From positions 3,224,001-3,288,000 of the forward strand of contig NZ_CP028035.1 in assembly GCF_005491205.1 (NCBI RefSeq): a DNA stretch of 64,000 nucleotides. The letters run 5' to 3'. The translations under genes and the position numbers were made by a program. This document shows positions 11,112 through 21,614 of this stretch, in pieces. Source of the DNA: Nissabacter sp. SGAir0207 (GTDB lineage Bacteria; Pseudomonadota; Gammaproteobacteria; Enterobacterales; Enterobacteriaceae). Numbering within the stretch: the stretch's first letter is position 1; the number at the start of each line of letters is the position of its first letter. Below the pieces are notes generated by a model. It was not told the origin of the DNA, ran no database searches, and saw nothing but the letters and a program-made list of their open reading frames with translations.

Positions 11112-13454
11112 ATGAAAAAAACTCTTCCTACACTGCTGGCCACCATGATTGGCACGGCACTCTACAGCCAGGGCGCGATGGCCGACCTTGCTGAACAATG
11201 TATGCTTGGCGTTCCCACCTACAATAAGCCGCTGGTGAATGGCGATCCGGAGACCCTGCCGGTGCACATTCAGGCTGACAAGAGTGAGGCCAACTATCCG
11301 GACAACGCCATCTTCTCTGGCAACGTCAACATCCAGCAGGGGAACAGCACCCTGACCGCGGATCAGGTGCAACTCGACCAGACCCAGGTGAAAGACCAGC
11401 CGGAGCCGGTGCGCACTGTGACCGCGACCGGCAACGTCCACTACGACGACAACCAGATCAAGCTGAAGGGGCCGCGCGCCTTCTCCAACCTGAACACCAA
11501 AGATACTGACGTCGATCAGGGCGACTACCAGATGGTAGGCCGTCAGGGGCGCGGCGATGCCGATAAGATGAAGATGCGCGGCAACAACCGCTACACCATC
11601 CTCGACAACGGCACCTTCACCTCCTGCCTGCCGGGCGACAACAGCTGGAGCGTGGTCGGTTCCGAGGTGATCCACGACCGCGAGGAGCAGGTGGCCGAGA
11701 TCTGGAACGCCCGCTTCAAGATTGGGCCGGTGCCGGTGTTCTACAGCCCCTACCTGCAACTGCCGGTGGGCGACCGCCGCCGCTCGGGCTTCCTGATCCC
11801 GAACGCCAAATTCGGCAGCCACAACGGCTTCGAATTCATGCTGCCGTACTACTGGAACATCGCGCCCAACTTTGACGCCACGCTGACGCCGCACTACATC
11901 AGCAAGCGGGGAATGCAGTTCCAGAACGAGTTCCGCTACCTGACCGCGCCGGGCGCTGGCAACATCGAGTTCGATTGGCTGCCAAGCGACAAAGAGTACC
12001 GCGACGACTATCCGCAGGATGACGACTCCACCCGCTGGCTCTTCTACTGGCGCCACAGCGGCGTGATGGATCAGGTGTGGCGCTTCAACGTCGACTACAC
12101 CAAGGTGAGCGACTCCCAATACTTCACCGATCTCGACTCGGAGTACGGCTCCACCACCGACGGCTACGCCACACAGAAATTCAGCGTCGGCTACGCCGAT
12201 GCCAACTGGGATGTGACGCTGGCGTCGAAACAGTTCCAGGTCTTCGCCGACGCAGGCAATGCCAACGCCTACCGCGCGCAGCCGCAGCTCGACATCCACT
12301 ACTACCAGAATGACCTTGGCCCGTTTGACTTCAACGTCTATGGGCAGGCCGCGCGCTTCACCAGCGTCAACCCGGACAACCCGGAGGCGACCCGTCTGCA
12401 CCTGGAGCCGACCGTCAACCTGCCGCTGGCCAACCGCTGGGGCAGCCTGAACACCGAAGTGAAGCTGCTGGCGACCCACTACCAGCAGGATGTGCCGGAC
12501 GAGTTCAACGCCAACCGCAACTTAGCGCTGAAGGACAACGTCAACCGCACCATCCCGGAGTTCAAGACCGACGGCAAGATGGTGTTTGACCGCAACATGA
12601 CCTGGGCGGAGGGCTACACCCAGACGCTGGAACCGCGCGCGCAGTACCTCTACATCCCGTACCGCGACCAGAGCAACATCTACACCTACGACTCCACCCT
12701 GTTGCAGTCGGACTACACCGGCCTGTTCCGCGACCGCAGCTACAGCGGCCTGGATCGCATCGCCTCCGCCAACCAGGTGGCCGCCGGTTTGACCTCGCGC
12801 ATTTATGATGATGCGCTGGTTGAACGTTTTAACGTTTCTGCGGGTCAAATCTACTACTTCACCCAGCCGCGTACCGGCGATCCGAACTCGTCGCTGGATG
12901 AAGATGATGACACCGGCAGTCTGGTGTGGGCGGGCGATACCTACTGGAAGATCAGCAACAACTGGGGCGTGCGCGGCGGGGTACAGTATGACACCCGCCT
13001 GGACGCGCTGGCGCTGGGCGACGCGGTGCTGGAGTACCGCAAGGACGCCGAGCGCATGGTGCAGCTGAACTACCGTTACGCCAGCCCGGAGTATATCCAG
13101 GCGACGCTGCCCACCGTGCAGAACCCCGGCTACCAGCAGGGCATCTCGCAGGCGGGCATCACCGCGAGCTGGCCGATTGCCAATCGCTGGGCCGTCGTCG
13201 GCGCTTACTACTATGATGTTGAGGCCAAACAACCGGCCGACCAGCTGATTGGTGTGCAGTACAGCACCTGCTGCTGGGCGATCAACCTTGGGTATGAGCG
13301 TAAAATCACTGAGTGGGACAACACGTCCCAGTCGAGCAAATACGATAACAGGGTGTCATTTAATATTGAGTTGCGCGGCCTGAGCAGCAACCATTCGCTC
13401 GGCACACAGGAGATGCTAAGACAGGGTATCCTCCCTTACCAGCGTGCATTCTGA
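11112..13454 (+). CDS. lptD: LptD, outer-membrane LPS assembly protein
   Basis: Beta-barrel that with lipoprotein LptE inserts lipopolysaccharide into the outer leaflet. The 780 residues (E. coli 784) begin with a signal peptide ([12 protein letters not shown]..., cleavage likely after residue 24), then an OstA-like jellyroll domain and the C-terminal barrel. The four disulphide-forming Cys positions are kept: C30, one in FTSCLPG, and the adjacent pair in STCCWAI. The ATG at 11112 corresponds to the E. coli start, so 12 upstream in-frame codons are left out. First gene of the lptD-surA-pdxA-rsmA-apaG-apaH cluster. Confidence 0.97.
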   Translation: MKKTLPTLLATMIGTALYSQGAMADLAEQCMLGVPTYNKPLVNGDPETLPVHIQADKSEANYPDNAIFSGNVNIQQGNSTLTADQVQLDQTQVKDQPEPVRTVTATGNVHYDDNQIKLKGPRAFSNLNTKDTDVDQGDYQMVGRQGRGDADKMKMRGNNRYTILDNGTFTSCLPGDNSWSVVGSEVIHDREEQVAEIWNARFKIGPVPVFYSPYLQLPVGDRRRSGFLIPNAKFGSHNGFEFMLPYYWNIAPNFDATLTPHYISKRGMQFQNEFRYLTAPGAGNIEFDWLPSDKEYRDDYPQDDDSTRWLFYWRHSGVMDQVWRFNVDYTKVSDSQYFTDLDSEYGSTTDGYATQKFSVGYADANWDVTLASKQFQVFADAGNANAYRAQPQLDIHYYQNDLGPFDFNVYGQAARFTSVNPDNPEATRLHLEPTVNLPLANRWGSLNTEVKLLATHYQQDVPDEFNANRNLALKDNVNRTIPEFKTDGKMVFDRNMTWAEGYTQTLEPRAQYLYIPYRDQSNIYTYDSTLLQSDYTGLFRDRSYSGLDRIASANQVAAGLTSRIYDDALVERFNVSAGQIYYFTQPRTGDPNSSLDEDDDTGSLVWAGDTYWKISNNWGVRGGVQYDTRLDALALGDAVLEYRKDAERMVQLNYRYASPEYIQATLPTVQNPGYQQGISQAGITASWPIANRWAVVGAYYYDVEAKQPADQLIGVQYSTCCWAINLGYERKITEWDNTSQSSKYDNRVSFNIELRGLSSNHSLGTQEMLRQGILPYQRAF

Positions 13455-13519
13455 TTAAGTGCAACTGCTTGATGTGTAAACTTTAACCCGCTATGCGGAT
13501 GACAAAAAATGGAAAAGGT

Positions 13520-14818
13520 ATGAAGAACTGGAGAACGCTTATTCTCGGATTGGTGATCTGTGCCAATACCGCGTTCGCAGCACCGCAGGAAGTTGATAAG
13601 GTCGCCGCCGTCGTGGATAACGGCGTCGTACTGGAGAGTGATGTGAACGGCCTGATGCAGTCGGTGAAGCTGAACGCGCAGCAGGCTGGCCAGCAGCTGC
13701 CGGACGACAACACCCTGCGCCACCAGATCCTGGAGCGTCTGATCATGGACAACATCCAGTTGCAGATGGCGCAGAAGATGGGCATCACCCTCACGGATGC
13801 TGACGTGGACAAGGCGATCGCTAACATCGCTGCCCAGAACCGCATGAGCGTTGACCAGATGCGCAGCCGTCTGGCCTACGAGGGGCTGGACTACGGCACC
13901 TACCGCAGCCAGATCCGCAAGGAGATGCTGATCTCCGAAGTGCGCAACAATGAAGTGCGCCGTCGCGTCACCATTCTGCCGCAGGAAGTCGATTCGCTGG
14001 CGAAGCAGATTGGCGCACAGAACGGCAACGACGCCGAATTCAACCTGAGCCACATCCTGATCCCGCTGCCGGAGAACCCGTCGCAGGATCAGGTGGATCA
14101 GGCTGAAGAGCTGGCACGCAAGCTGGTGGCCGAGATCAATGGCGGCGCCGACTTCGGCAAGCTGGCGATCACCTACTCCGCTGACCCGCAGGCGCTGAAG
14201 GGCGGCCAGATGGGCTGGGGCAAACTGCAAGAGCTGCCGACCCTGTTCGCCGAGCGCCTGCAAAGTGCCCAGAAGGGCCAGGTGGTAGGGCCAATCCGCT
14301 CCGGCGTTGGCTTCCATATCCTGCGCGTCAATGACATCCGCGGCAACAACCAGACCGTCTCCGTCACTGAGGTGCACGCCCGCCACATCCTGCTGAAGAC
14401 CTCCGTGGTGCTGACCGACGATCAGGCGCGCGCCAAACTTGAGGACGCGGCCAACCAGATCAAGAGTGGCCAGTCGGACTTCGCCACTCTGGCGAAACAG
14501 CTCTCCCAGGATCCGGGTTCTGCCATGCAGGGCGGCGATCTTGGCTGGGCCTCCCCGGACATGTACGATCCGGCGTTCCGCGATGCGCTGCTGAAGCTGC
14601 GCAAGGGTGAAGTGAGCCAGCCGGTGCACTCCGCCTTTGGCTGGCACCTGATCCAGCTGCTGGATACACGCCAGGTGGACAAGACAGACGCCGCCCAGAA
14701 AGATCGGGCCTACCGTATGCTGTTCAACCGCAAGTTCGCCGAAGAAGCGCAGACCTGGATGCAGGAGCAGCGCGCCGCGGCCTACGTGAAAATTCTGGAT
14801 GGCAATGCACAACCTTAA
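13520..14818 (+). CDS. surA: SurA, periplasmic chaperone / peptidyl-prolyl isomerase
   Basis: Escorts outer-membrane proteins, including LptD, across the periplasm. 432 residues with a signal peptide ending AFA|AP after residue 20, an N-terminal chaperone domain, and two parvulin repeats starting at [12 protein letters not shown] and ARHILLK. The ATG at 13520 is preceded by GGAAAAGGT and gives the E. coli-like start MKNW; nine in-frame codons upstream are excluded. It follows lptD by 65 bases and overlaps pdxA, so translational coupling with pdxA is likely. Confidence 0.97.
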   Translation: MKNWRTLILGLVICANTAFAAPQEVDKVAAVVDNGVVLESDVNGLMQSVKLNAQQAGQQLPDDNTLRHQILERLIMDNIQLQMAQKMGITLTDADVDKAIANIAAQNRMSVDQMRSRLAYEGLDYGTYRSQIRKEMLISEVRNNEVRRRVTILPQEVDSLAKQIGAQNGNDAEFNLSHILIPLPENPSQDQVDQAEELARKLVAEINGGADFGKLAITYSADPQALKGGQMGWGKLQELPTLFAERLQSAQKGQVVGPIRSGVGFHILRVNDIRGNNQTVSVTEVHARHILLKTSVVLTDDQARAKLEDAANQIKSGQSDFATLAKQLSQDPGSAMQGGDLGWASPDMYDPAFRDALLKLRKGEVSQPVHSAFGWHLIQLLDTRQVDKTDAAQKDRAYRMLFNRKFAEEAQTWMQEQRAAAYVKILDGNAQP

Positions 14819-15797
14819 TCCTGTGGTGATCACTCCCGGCGAACCCGCCGGGATTGGGCCGGATCTGGTGGTTGCCCTGGCTCAGCAGGCATGGCCTGTT
14901 GAGCTGGTGGCTTGCGCCGATCCGGCTTTGTTGTCTCAGCGTGCCGCGCAGCTTGGCCTGCCGTTGACGCTGCGCGACTACCAGCCGGGGCGGCCCTCCA
15001 CGCCCGCCCCGGCCGGCACCCTGTCGGTGCTGCCGGTGGCACTGGCCGCGCCGGCGCACGCTGGCCAGCTGGACGCTGCCAACAGCGCCTACGTGGTCGA
15101 GACGCTGGCGCGCGCCTGCGATGGCTGCCTCGCGGGCCACTTCTCGGCGCTGATCACCGGCCCGGTGCACAAAGGCGTGATCAATGACGCTGGCGTGCCC
15201 TTCAGCGGCCACACCGAGTTCTTCGCTGATCGCAGCGGCTGCGACCGGGTGGTGATGATGCTCGCCACCGAGGAGCTGCGCGTGGCGCTGGCCACCACCC
15301 ACCTGCCGTTGAAGGAGGTGTCGGACGCCATCACCCGCCAGAGTCTGGATGAGGTGATCACCATCCTCGACGCCGACCTGCGCAGCAAATTTGGCATCGC
15401 CCAGCCGCAGATCTACGTCTGTGGGCTGAACCCCCACGCCGGGGAGGGCGGCCACATGGGGCGCGAGGAGATCGACACCATCGGCCCGGCGCTGGAGGCA
15501 CTGCGCCAGCGCGGCATCAACCTGATTGGGCCACTGCCCGCCGATACGCTGTTCCAGCCGAAATATCTGCAACATGCGGATGCCGTGCTGGCGATGTATC
15601 ACGATCAGGGGCTGCCGGTGCTAAAATACCAGGGGTTCGGCCGGGCGGTGAACATCACCCTGGGCCTGCCCTTTATCCGAACTTCAGTAGACCATGGTAC
15701 CGCCCTGGAGCTGGCTGGCAGCGGCACTGCCGACGCCGGGAGCTTCAAGACGGCCTTACATCTCGCCATTAAAATGATAACCAACAGTAATGAATAA
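14805..15797 (+). CDS. pdxA: PdxA, 4-hydroxythreonine-4-phosphate dehydrogenase
   Basis: NAD-dependent oxidation of 4-phosphohydroxy-L-threonine in the DXP-dependent pyridoxal phosphate pathway. 330 residues. Metal-binding His residues are in [21 protein letters not shown] and AMYHDQGLP. The start [16 protein letters not shown] is chosen because Yersinia PdxA begins MHN; an ATG two codons earlier (14799) is possible. The start lies inside the end of surA (14-base overlap) and the end overlaps rsmA by 8 bases. Confidence 0.96.
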   Translation: MHNLNPVVITPGEPAGIGPDLVVALAQQAWPVELVACADPALLSQRAAQLGLPLTLRDYQPGRPSTPAPAGTLSVLPVALAAPAHAGQLDAANSAYVVETLARACDGCLAGHFSALITGPVHKGVINDAGVPFSGHTEFFADRSGCDRVVMMLATEELRVALATTHLPLKEVSDAITRQSLDEVITILDADLRSKFGIAQPQIYVCGLNPHAGEGGHMGREEIDTIGPALEALRQRGINLIGPLPADTLFQPKYLQHADAVLAMYHDQGLPVLKYQGFGRAVNITLGLPFIRTSVDHGTALELAGSGTADAGSFKTALHLAIKMITNSNE

Positions 15798-16629
15798 TCG
15801 AGTCCACCAAGGGCACTTTGCCCGCAAACGTTTTGGACAAAACTTCTTAAACGATCAGTTTGTCATCGACAGCATTGTCTCCGCCATCCACCCGCAACCG
15901 GGCGAGGCGGTGGTTGAAATCGGCCCCGGCCTCGGCGCACTGACCGAGCCGGTCGGCGCACGCATGGACAAAATGACCGTGATCGAGCTGGACCGCGATT
16001 TGGCGGCCCGGCTGGAAGTGCACCCGACGCTGAAGGACAAGCTCACCATCCACCAGCAGGACGCCATGACCGTCAACTTCGCCGAGCTGGCGGAGCAGGC
16101 AGGCCAGCCGCTGCGGGTGTTCGGCAATTTGCCGTATAACATCTCTACCCCGTTGATGTTCCATCTTTTCAGCTATACTCAGGCGATCCGCGACATGCAC
16201 TTCATGTTGCAGAAAGAGGTGGTCAACCGTCTGGTGGCCGGGCCGAACAGCAAGGCCTATGGCCGCCTGACCGTGATGGCGCAGTACTACTGCAAGGTTA
16301 TCCCGGTGCTGGAAGTGCCGCCGACGGCCTTTACCCCGCCGCCGAAAGTGGACTCCGCCGTGGTGCGTCTGGTGCCGCACACCGAGCTGCCCTACCCGGT
16401 CGGCGACGTGCGCATGTTGAGCCGCATCACCACCGAGGCGTTCAACCAGCGCCGCAAGACCATCCGTAACAGCCTCGGCCACCTGTTCACCCCAGAGCAG
16501 CTGACCGAACTGGGCATCAACCCCGGCCTGCGGGCGGAGAACATTACCGTGGCGCAGTATTGCGCGCTGGCAAACTGGCTCTCCGCCAATCCGCCGCATC
16601 AGCAGCAGGAACCACAGGAGTCGCTGTAA
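15790..16629 (+). CDS. rsmA: RsmA (KsgA), 16S rRNA dimethyladenosine transferase
   Basis: SAM-dependent dimethylation of A1518 and A1519 near the 3' end of 16S rRNA, a late check in 30S assembly and the basis of kasugamycin sensitivity. 279 residues; SAM motif [12 protein letters not shown] near 42-53, acidic motif VIELDRD, and catalytic NLPYNIS near 113-119. The C-terminal helical domain is complete. Stop overlaps the apaG start by one base (TAATG). Confidence 0.97.
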   Translation: MNNRVHQGHFARKRFGQNFLNDQFVIDSIVSAIHPQPGEAVVEIGPGLGALTEPVGARMDKMTVIELDRDLAARLEVHPTLKDKLTIHQQDAMTVNFAELAEQAGQPLRVFGNLPYNISTPLMFHLFSYTQAIRDMHFMLQKEVVNRLVAGPNSKAYGRLTVMAQYYCKVIPVLEVPPTAFTPPPKVDSAVVRLVPHTELPYPVGDVRMLSRITTEAFNQRRKTIRNSLGHLFTPEQLTELGINPGLRAENITVAQYCALANWLSANPPHQQQEPQESL

Positions 16630-17006
16630 TGATTGAGTCGCCCCGCGTTTGCGTACAGGTACAGAGCGTTTACATTGAGTCCCAGTCGTTGCCCGACGAG
16701 AACCGCTATGTCTTTGCTTATACCATCTCGATCCGCAACCTGGGGCGGCATCCGGTACAGCTGCTGCGCCGCTACTGGCTGATCACCGACGCCAATGGGC
16801 GTGAAATGGAGGTCCAGGGCGAGGGGGTGGTCGGCGAGCAGCCGCACATCCTGCCCGGCGGCGAGTTCCAGTACACCAGTGGTGCCGTGCTGGAGACGCC
16901 GCTCGGCGCCATGCAGGGCCACTATGAGATGATTGATGAGCAGGGAGCGCCCTTCCGTGTCGCCATTCCCGCCTTCCGCCTTGCCATTCCAACCATGATT
17001 AACTGA
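16629..17006 (+). CDS. apaG: ApaG (CorD) protein
   Basis: 125-residue all-beta ApaG/DUF525 domain protein, associated with divalent cation resistance in enterobacteria; the biochemical role is still uncertain. The family motifs [11 protein letters not shown] and [18 protein letters not shown] are intact and the length equals E. coli. The ATG overlaps the rsmA stop, arguing for translational coupling, and apaH follows after three bases. Confidence 0.95.
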   Translation: MIESPRVCVQVQSVYIESQSLPDENRYVFAYTISIRNLGRHPVQLLRRYWLITDANGREMEVQGEGVVGEQPHILPGGEFQYTSGAVLETPLGAMQGHYEMIDEQGAPFRVAIPAFRLAIPTMIN

Positions 17007-17009
17007 GTT

Positions 17010-17864
17010 ATGTCGACATATCTGATAGGCGATATCCACGGCTGCTATGAGGAGCTGCGCGCGTTGCTGGCGCAGGTCAATTTCGATCCGGCTACTGACA
17101 CCCTGTGGCTGACCGGCGATCTGGTGGCGCGCGGCCCGGCTTCGCTGGACGTGCTGCGCTACGTGCGCTCGCTCGGCCCGGCGGTGCGGATGGTGCTGGG
17201 CAACCATGACCTGCACCTGCTGGCGGTCTACGCTGGCATCAGCCGCAACAAACCCAAGGATCGCATCACGCCGCTGCTGGAGGCGGAGGATGCCGATGAG
17301 CTGATCAACTGGCTGCGCCGCCAACCGGTGTTGCAGGTGGATGAGGAGAAGCGGCTGGTGATGGCCCACGCTGGCATTACGCCACAGTGGGATCTGGCGA
17401 CCGCCCAACTCTGCGCGCGTGAGGTGGAGGCGGTGCTGAGCAGTGACAGCTACCCGCTGTTCCTCGACGCCATGTATGGCGACATGCCCAACAACTGGCT
17501 GCCGGAACTGTCCGGGCTGGCGCGCCTGCGCTTTAGCACCAACGCGCTGACGCGGATGCGCTACTGCTTCCCCAACGGCCAGCTCGACATGATCTGCAAG
17601 GACATGCCGGAGCACGCACCCGCGCCGCTCAAGCCGTGGTTTGCGCTGCCTAACCCGGTGGCGGAGCAGGGTTACGCCATCATCTTTGGCCACTGGGCCT
17701 CACTGGAGGGGCGTGGCGCGCCGGAGGGCATCTATGCCCTCGACACCGGCTGCTGCTGGGGTGGCGAACTGACGCTGCTGCGCTGGGAGGATAAGGCGTA
17801 CTTCACCCAGCCCTCCAACCGCCAGCATGACATGGCGGAGACCGAGGCCCCCAAGGCCTCCTGA
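17010..17864 (+). CDS. apaH: ApaH, diadenosine tetraphosphatase (symmetrical)
   Basis: Hydrolyses Ap4A and related dinucleotides to ADP, and removes Np4 caps from RNA. Metallophosphatase motifs are all present: GDIHG (residues 7-11), [14 protein letters not shown] and a C-terminal GHW. 284 residues, close to E. coli (280). Last gene of the lptD-apaH cluster, closed by a terminator. Confidence 0.96.
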   Translation: MSTYLIGDIHGCYEELRALLAQVNFDPATDTLWLTGDLVARGPASLDVLRYVRSLGPAVRMVLGNHDLHLLAVYAGISRNKPKDRITPLLEAEDADELINWLRRQPVLQVDEEKRLVMAHAGITPQWDLATAQLCAREVEAVLSSDSYPLFLDAMYGDMPNNWLPELSGLARLRFSTNALTRMRYCFPNGQLDMICKDMPEHAPAPLKPWFALPNPVAEQGYAIIFGHWASLEGRGAPEGIYALDTGCCWGGELTLLRWEDKAYFTQPSNRQHDMAETEAPKAS

Positions 17865-17875
17865 TCCGCCACCAA

Positions 17876-17914
17876 TAAAAAGGCCGCCCGGCATCTCGCC
17901 CGGCGGCCTTTTTT
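17876..17914 (+). terminator. Terminator after apaH
   Basis: Stem AGGCCGCC / GGCGGCCT (partly extended by CGGC/GCCC) followed by TTTTTT. A short A run on the left side could also help stop leftward transcripts from phoX. Confidence 0.85.
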
Positions 17915-17924
17915 ATGGCGCGCG

Positions 17925-19817
17925 TCAGGCGCCGATGATGCCGCCATCCTCACGGGTGATCATCAGTACCGAAGAGCGCGGGCGCGGGCTGTTGTCCGGG
18001 AAGTGGGAGTCGCCCTCCTCGCCGGGGTGCTGGATGTTGACGAACAGCGTGCGGTAGTCCGGGGTGAAGGCCACGCCGGTCAATTCGCAGGACTTCGGCC
18101 CCACCAGGAAGCGGCGGATCTCGCCGCTCTGCGGGTCGCCCACCAGCATCTGGTTATTGCCCTGCCCCTGATAGTCACCGCTGTTGGTGTACTTGCCGTC
18201 GGTCAGGATCCACAGGCGGCCATCGTGGTCGAAGCCCAGCCCATCCGGGCTGTTGAAGGTGTTCTCCGCCGTGATGTTCGGCGTGCCGCGGTTGACGCCC
18301 TGCGGGTGGGCGATCGGGTTGCCGCACAGCGCGTACATGTCCCAACTGAAGCTCTCGGCGGTGGCGTCGCCGCCCTCATCCCAGCGGATGATCTGGCCGT
18401 AGATGTTGTCCGGGCGCGGGTTGGCGGCGTTGAGCGGCATCCCCTCGTCGCCACGTTTGCTGTTGTTGGTCAGGGTGCAGTAGGCGCGGCCATCATGCGG
18501 GTTGACGGCGATCCACTCCGGGCGATCCATCTTGGTCGCGCCCACCTGTGCCGCCGCCTTGCGGGCGAAGATCAGCACCTCGGCCGCGTTCTGGAAACCA
18601 TTCTCCGGCGTCAGGCCATTCTCACCAAAGCGCAGCGGCAGCCACTTGCCGGTGCCCTTCAACGGCGTGCCATTGGCGTCGCCATTGAACTGCGCGGCGT
18701 AGAGCGTGCCCTCATCCAGCAGTGTGCGGTTGTTGGCCGGGTTGGCGCTGTCCACCTTGCCGTTGGAGACGAATTTGTAGATGTGCTCGCCGCGCTCGTC
18801 ATCGCCCATGTAGACCACCAACCGGCCATCTTCGGCGACGGTAACGGCGGCATTCTCATGTTTGAAGCGGCCCAGCGCGGTGCGCTTGATTGGCGTGGAG
18901 TCCGGGTTCATCGGGTCGATCTCGACGATCCAGCCAAAGCGGTTGAACTCGTTCGGGTTTTTCGCCACGTCAAAGCGCGGGTCGTAGTCCGGCCAGTTGC
19001 GCTCTGGATCCTCTGGCTTCAAGGTATAGCGCTTCTGGTCAGCGGTGGTGGCAAAGCCCGCCTGTTTGGTGCCGAAGTAGGTGTCGAAGTTCTCTTCACA
19101 GGTGAGGTAGGTGCCCCACGGGGTTTTGCCGTTGGCGCAGTTGCCGAAGGTGCCGAGCACGCGGGTGCCGGTTGGGTCAGCGGCGGTTTGCAGCAGCGCG
19201 TTGCCCGCCGCCGGGCCGCTGAAGGTCATCGGCGTGTTGGCGGTGATGCGGCGGTTGTAGCGCGAGTCGGTGACGCGCTCCCAGCGCGGAGAACCGGCGA
19301 CGCGGCGCACTTCCAGCACCGAGACGCCATGCGCCGCCTGCGACTTGCGCACATCCTCCAGGCTGGTGGCCTTTTTGCCGCCGTGGGCGAACAGGTATGG
19401 CTCGTTGACATATTCGTTGTTGATGGCCATCACGCCACGGTTGTCATCCAGCGGGAAGAAGCTCATGCCATCGTTGTTGTCGCCGAACTGCTGCTCCTGA
19501 TCCGCCGCGCTGTTGCCGCCATTCGGATCGAAGGCTGGCGCGCCCGCGTGCAGCGGGTCGCCCCAGGAGATCAGCACGTCCGACCGGTAGCCCTCGGCCA
19601 GCACCACCTTGTCCTCGGTGGAGGCGGCAATGCCCTTGAAGCCCAGTAGCTTGCTGCCGTTGGTGCCCGTGCCCTCTGCCGCCCAGACGTCACGCGGGAA
19701 GGTGCCAATGCCGCCCAGGAAGCCCGCCAGACCCACCATCCCCGCGCTTCCCAGCAATAATTTGCGGCGGGTTGGATTCATCAGGCGGTCGGCATTCAGT
19801 TCAATTTTTTCACTCAT
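17925..19817 (-). CDS. PhoX-type alkaline phosphatase, Tat-exported (DUF839)
   Basis: Predicted periplasmic phosphatase of the PhoX family (Ca/Fe-dependent monoesterases acting on many phosphate esters). 630 residues with a twin-arginine signal (NPTRRKLLLGSAG near residues 14-26, hydrophobic core to about 46, ending VWAA). Family segments are visible: SWGDPLHAGAP, NNEYVNEP, GNCANGKTPWGTYLTCEENF, and the C-terminal NIQHPGEEG. It lies between apaH and folA, which are neighbours in E. coli. A candidate Pho box precedes it, fitting control by PhoB under phosphate starvation. Family assignment is firm; the precise substrate is not known. Confidence 0.85.
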   Translation of the reverse strand: MSEKIELNADRLMNPTRRKLLLGSAGMVGLAGFLGGIGTFPRDVWAAEGTGTNGSKLLGFKGIAASTEDKVVLAEGYRSDVLISWGDPLHAGAPAFDPNGGNSAADQEQQFGDNNDGMSFFPLDDNRGVMAINNEYVNEPYLFAHGGKKATSLEDVRKSQAAHGVSVLEVRRVAGSPRWERVTDSRYNRRITANTPMTFSGPAAGNALLQTAADPTGTRVLGTFGNCANGKTPWGTYLTCEENFDTYFGTKQAGFATTADQKRYTLKPEDPERNWPDYDPRFDVAKNPNEFNRFGWIVEIDPMNPDSTPIKRTALGRFKHENAAVTVAEDGRLVVYMGDDERGEHIYKFVSNGKVDSANPANNRTLLDEGTLYAAQFNGDANGTPLKGTGKWLPLRFGENGLTPENGFQNAAEVLIFARKAAAQVGATKMDRPEWIAVNPHDGRAYCTLTNNSKRGDEGMPLNAANPRPDNIYGQIIRWDEGGDATAESFSWDMYALCGNPIAHPQGVNRGTPNITAENTFNSPDGLGFDHDGRLWILTDGKYTNSGDYQGQGNNQMLVGDPQSGEIRRFLVGPKSCELTGVAFTPDYRTLFVNIQHPGEEGDSHFPDNSPRPRSSVLMITREDGGIIGA

Positions 19818-19894
19818 GCTGTTTCCCTTTTCTTATTTGCGAGCGGCAGGAGGCTGCCGGCTGCCAACGATGCGGGCCAGTCTAAACAGAGAGT

Positions 19895-19912
19895 GTTTCA
19901 GGTTTGTTACAA
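19895..19912 (-). promoter_or_regulatory. Candidate Pho box upstream of the phoX-type gene
   Basis: On the minus strand reads TTGTAACAAACCTGAAAC, two 7-mers (TTGTAAC, CTGAAAC) spaced 11 bp apart, matching about 12 of 18 positions of the CTGTCATAAATCTGTCAC consensus. A further CTGTTTA follows about one turn later, then TAGACT as a possible -10. The site ends 78 bases before the start codon. Confidence 0.5.
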
Positions 19913-19930
19913 TTTAATGGCGAGAGGTGG

Positions 19931-19958
19931 AAAAACGGCGCGCCAGCCGGGCGCGCCG
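19931..19958 (-). terminator. Terminator after folA
   Basis: Minus-strand stem CGGCGCGCC / GGCGCGCCG (9 bp, 5-base loop) followed by TTTTT, 10 bases after the folA stop. It separates folA from the downstream phosphatase gene. Confidence 0.9.
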
Positions 19959-19967
19959 CCAGCAAGA

Positions 19968-20453
19968 TTAACGACGGCGGTCGAGGATTTCGAAACAGTA
20001 ACTGTGGGAGTTGTTGTCATCCGCATCGTGGAATTCGCTGAACTGGCTCTCCCACTCATCCGGCTCGTAGTCCGGGAAGTGGGTATCCCCCTCCACTTCG
20101 GCATCAATGTGCGTCAGGTAGAGGCGGTCAGCACGCGGCAGGAACTGGTCATAGACCCGACCACCGCCAATCACCATCACCTCGGCGGCGTCGCCAGCCT
20201 CGGCCAGCGCAGCCTCGACGGAGGTGGCCCAGGTGACGCCATCGTGGTCGCCGGGGTGGCTGCTGATAACAATATTGTGGCGTCCCGGCAGCGGGCGTCC
20301 AATAGACTCAAATGTCTTGCGTCCCATAATTACCGGTTTATTGAGCGTGTTACGCTTGAACCACGCCAAGTCAGCCGGTAAATGCCACGGCATGGCATTT
20401 TCCATGCCAATAACGCGATCCACCGCCAGTGCAGCGATCAGGCTGATAATCAT
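19968..20453 (-). CDS. folA: Dihydrofolate reductase
   Basis: NADPH-dependent reduction of dihydrofolate to tetrahydrofolate; target of trimethoprim. 161 residues (E. coli 159), beginning [16 protein letters not shown], with the catalytic Asp in [12 protein letters not shown] (D28 by count), NADPH-binding [15 protein letters not shown] and [13 protein letters not shown]. The ATG at 20453 matches the E. coli start; about 38 upstream in-frame codons are not part of the gene. Confidence 0.97.
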   Translation of the reverse strand: MIISLIAALAVDRVIGMENAMPWHLPADLAWFKRNTLNKPVIMGRKTFESIGRPLPGRHNIVISSHPGDHDGVTWATSVEAALAEAGDAAEVMVIGGGRVYDQFLPRADRLYLTHIDAEVEGDTHFPDYEPDEWESQFSEFHDADDNNSHSYCFEILDRRR

Positions 20454-20810
20454 TGTTAAACCTTGTGTCGTCGGAGTGTGTTGTCGTCGGAAAGTGTAGT
20501 ACCGAAAAGTGCTGTCACTATACGGAAAGGGCCAACAGCCGTCGATAGCGTCAGCGGTTCCCAACAAATTTATGAGACAGCTCTTAGCGAAGCCGCCATT
20601 TTACCGCGTATTTCGCCACAAATAGTGGCCTGCCCGCATGTTTCCTGCCCGCAAAGTGGAAAAAAGCCAGTACAAGATCGCACTTCCTACCCCGAAGGGG
20701 TTAGTAAAGCAGCAGTAACAGCGGCCCGGCGTGCCAATCATCCATAAGCGTGGTGCGAATTTCCCGCCGTGAGGCTATCATTCCCTTTTTTCCTCCTCGG
20801 CCTGTATACG
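20454..20810. other. Intergenic region folA / exporter, with short direct repeat
   Basis: 357 bases with no convincing gene; must contain the divergent promoters of folA (leftward) and the LysE/RhtB gene (rightward). The folA leader holds a 10-bp direct repeat, TGTCGTCGGA at 20466-20475 and 20482-20491, spaced 16 bp. TACACT and TATAGT on the minus strand are possible -10 elements. Nothing else recognised. Confidence 0.5.
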
Positions 20811-21425
20811 ATGTTAGAAACCTCTCTGTTTGTCGCGACCATCGCGGCGCTGGGCATGTTGTCGCCCGGCCCGGACTTCTTTTTGGTGATCAAGAACGCG
20901 GCGCGCTACCCGCGTGCGGCGGCGATGTTCACCGCGCTGGGCGTCATCTGTGGCGTGGCGACCCATATGTCCTACTGCGTCGCCGGGCTGGCGGTGGTGA
21001 TCACCACCACCCCCTGGCTGTTCAACGTGCTGAAATACGCTGGCGCGGCCTACCTGATCTGGGTCGGCATTCAGGCGCTACGCGCGCGTGGCGACAGCAA
21101 AATGAACCTCAGCCAGCTCACCCCGCAGAGCGTCAGCCTGAAGGCGGCCTTCTTGCAGGGCTACCTCTGCAACCTGCTGAACCCGAAGGCGACGCTGTTC
21201 TTTCTGGCGGTCTTTACCCAGGTGTTGCAGGTCAACTCCAGCATCGGCGAGAAGCTGTGGTACGCCGGTATCATCCTCAGCCTGTCGGTGGTCTGGTGGC
21301 CGCTGCTGGTGATCCTGTTCCAGAGCGAGCCGGTACGGCGCGGACTGGCGAAGGCGCAGAAGATCGTTGACCGCCTGCTGGGCGGCGTGCTGATCGCACT
21401 GGGGATCAAGGTGGCGTTGAGCTGA
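20811..21425 (+). CDS. LysE/RhtB-family amino-acid exporter
   Basis: Predicted six-helix inner-membrane exporter for amino acids or homoserine lactone-like metabolites. 204 residues with the family hallmark GMLSPGPDFFLVIKNAARYPR near residues 13-33, and CNLLNPKATLFFLAVF around 121-136. The ATG at 20811 places the first helix right at the N-terminus; an in-frame ATG-like start 14 codons earlier lacks support. Substrate cannot be read from the sequence; members are annotated RhtB, RhtC, LeuE or EamB. Flanked by a terminator. Confidence 0.88.
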   Translation: MLETSLFVATIAALGMLSPGPDFFLVIKNAARYPRAAAMFTALGVICGVATHMSYCVAGLAVVITTTPWLFNVLKYAGAAYLIWVGIQALRARGDSKMNLSQLTPQSVSLKAAFLQGYLCNLLNPKATLFFLAVFTQVLQVNSSIGEKLWYAGIILSLSVVWWPLLVILFQSEPVRRGLAKAQKIVDRLLGGVLIALGIKVALS

Positions 21426-21441
21426 TCGCCCCCTGATCCAG

Positions 21442-21465
21442 AGCGGGCTACGGCCCGCTTTTTTT
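21442..21465 (+). terminator. Terminator after the LysE/RhtB gene
   Basis: AGCGGGC-TACG-GCCCGCT stem-loop followed by a run of seven T residues. Confidence 0.9.
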
Positions 21466-21614
21466 ATGCCACTCGTTAAATCATGATTAAGCCCCGCTAA
21501 CGCATCCCCTGCCCTTTCTTTGATCCTGTCCGCCTTCCTGATTCAGCCTGTTGTTTTATCGTCCGTTTTGGCCTGCATCCGGCAGGCCGCTATTGACGAC
21601 TGACAGGAATAATA

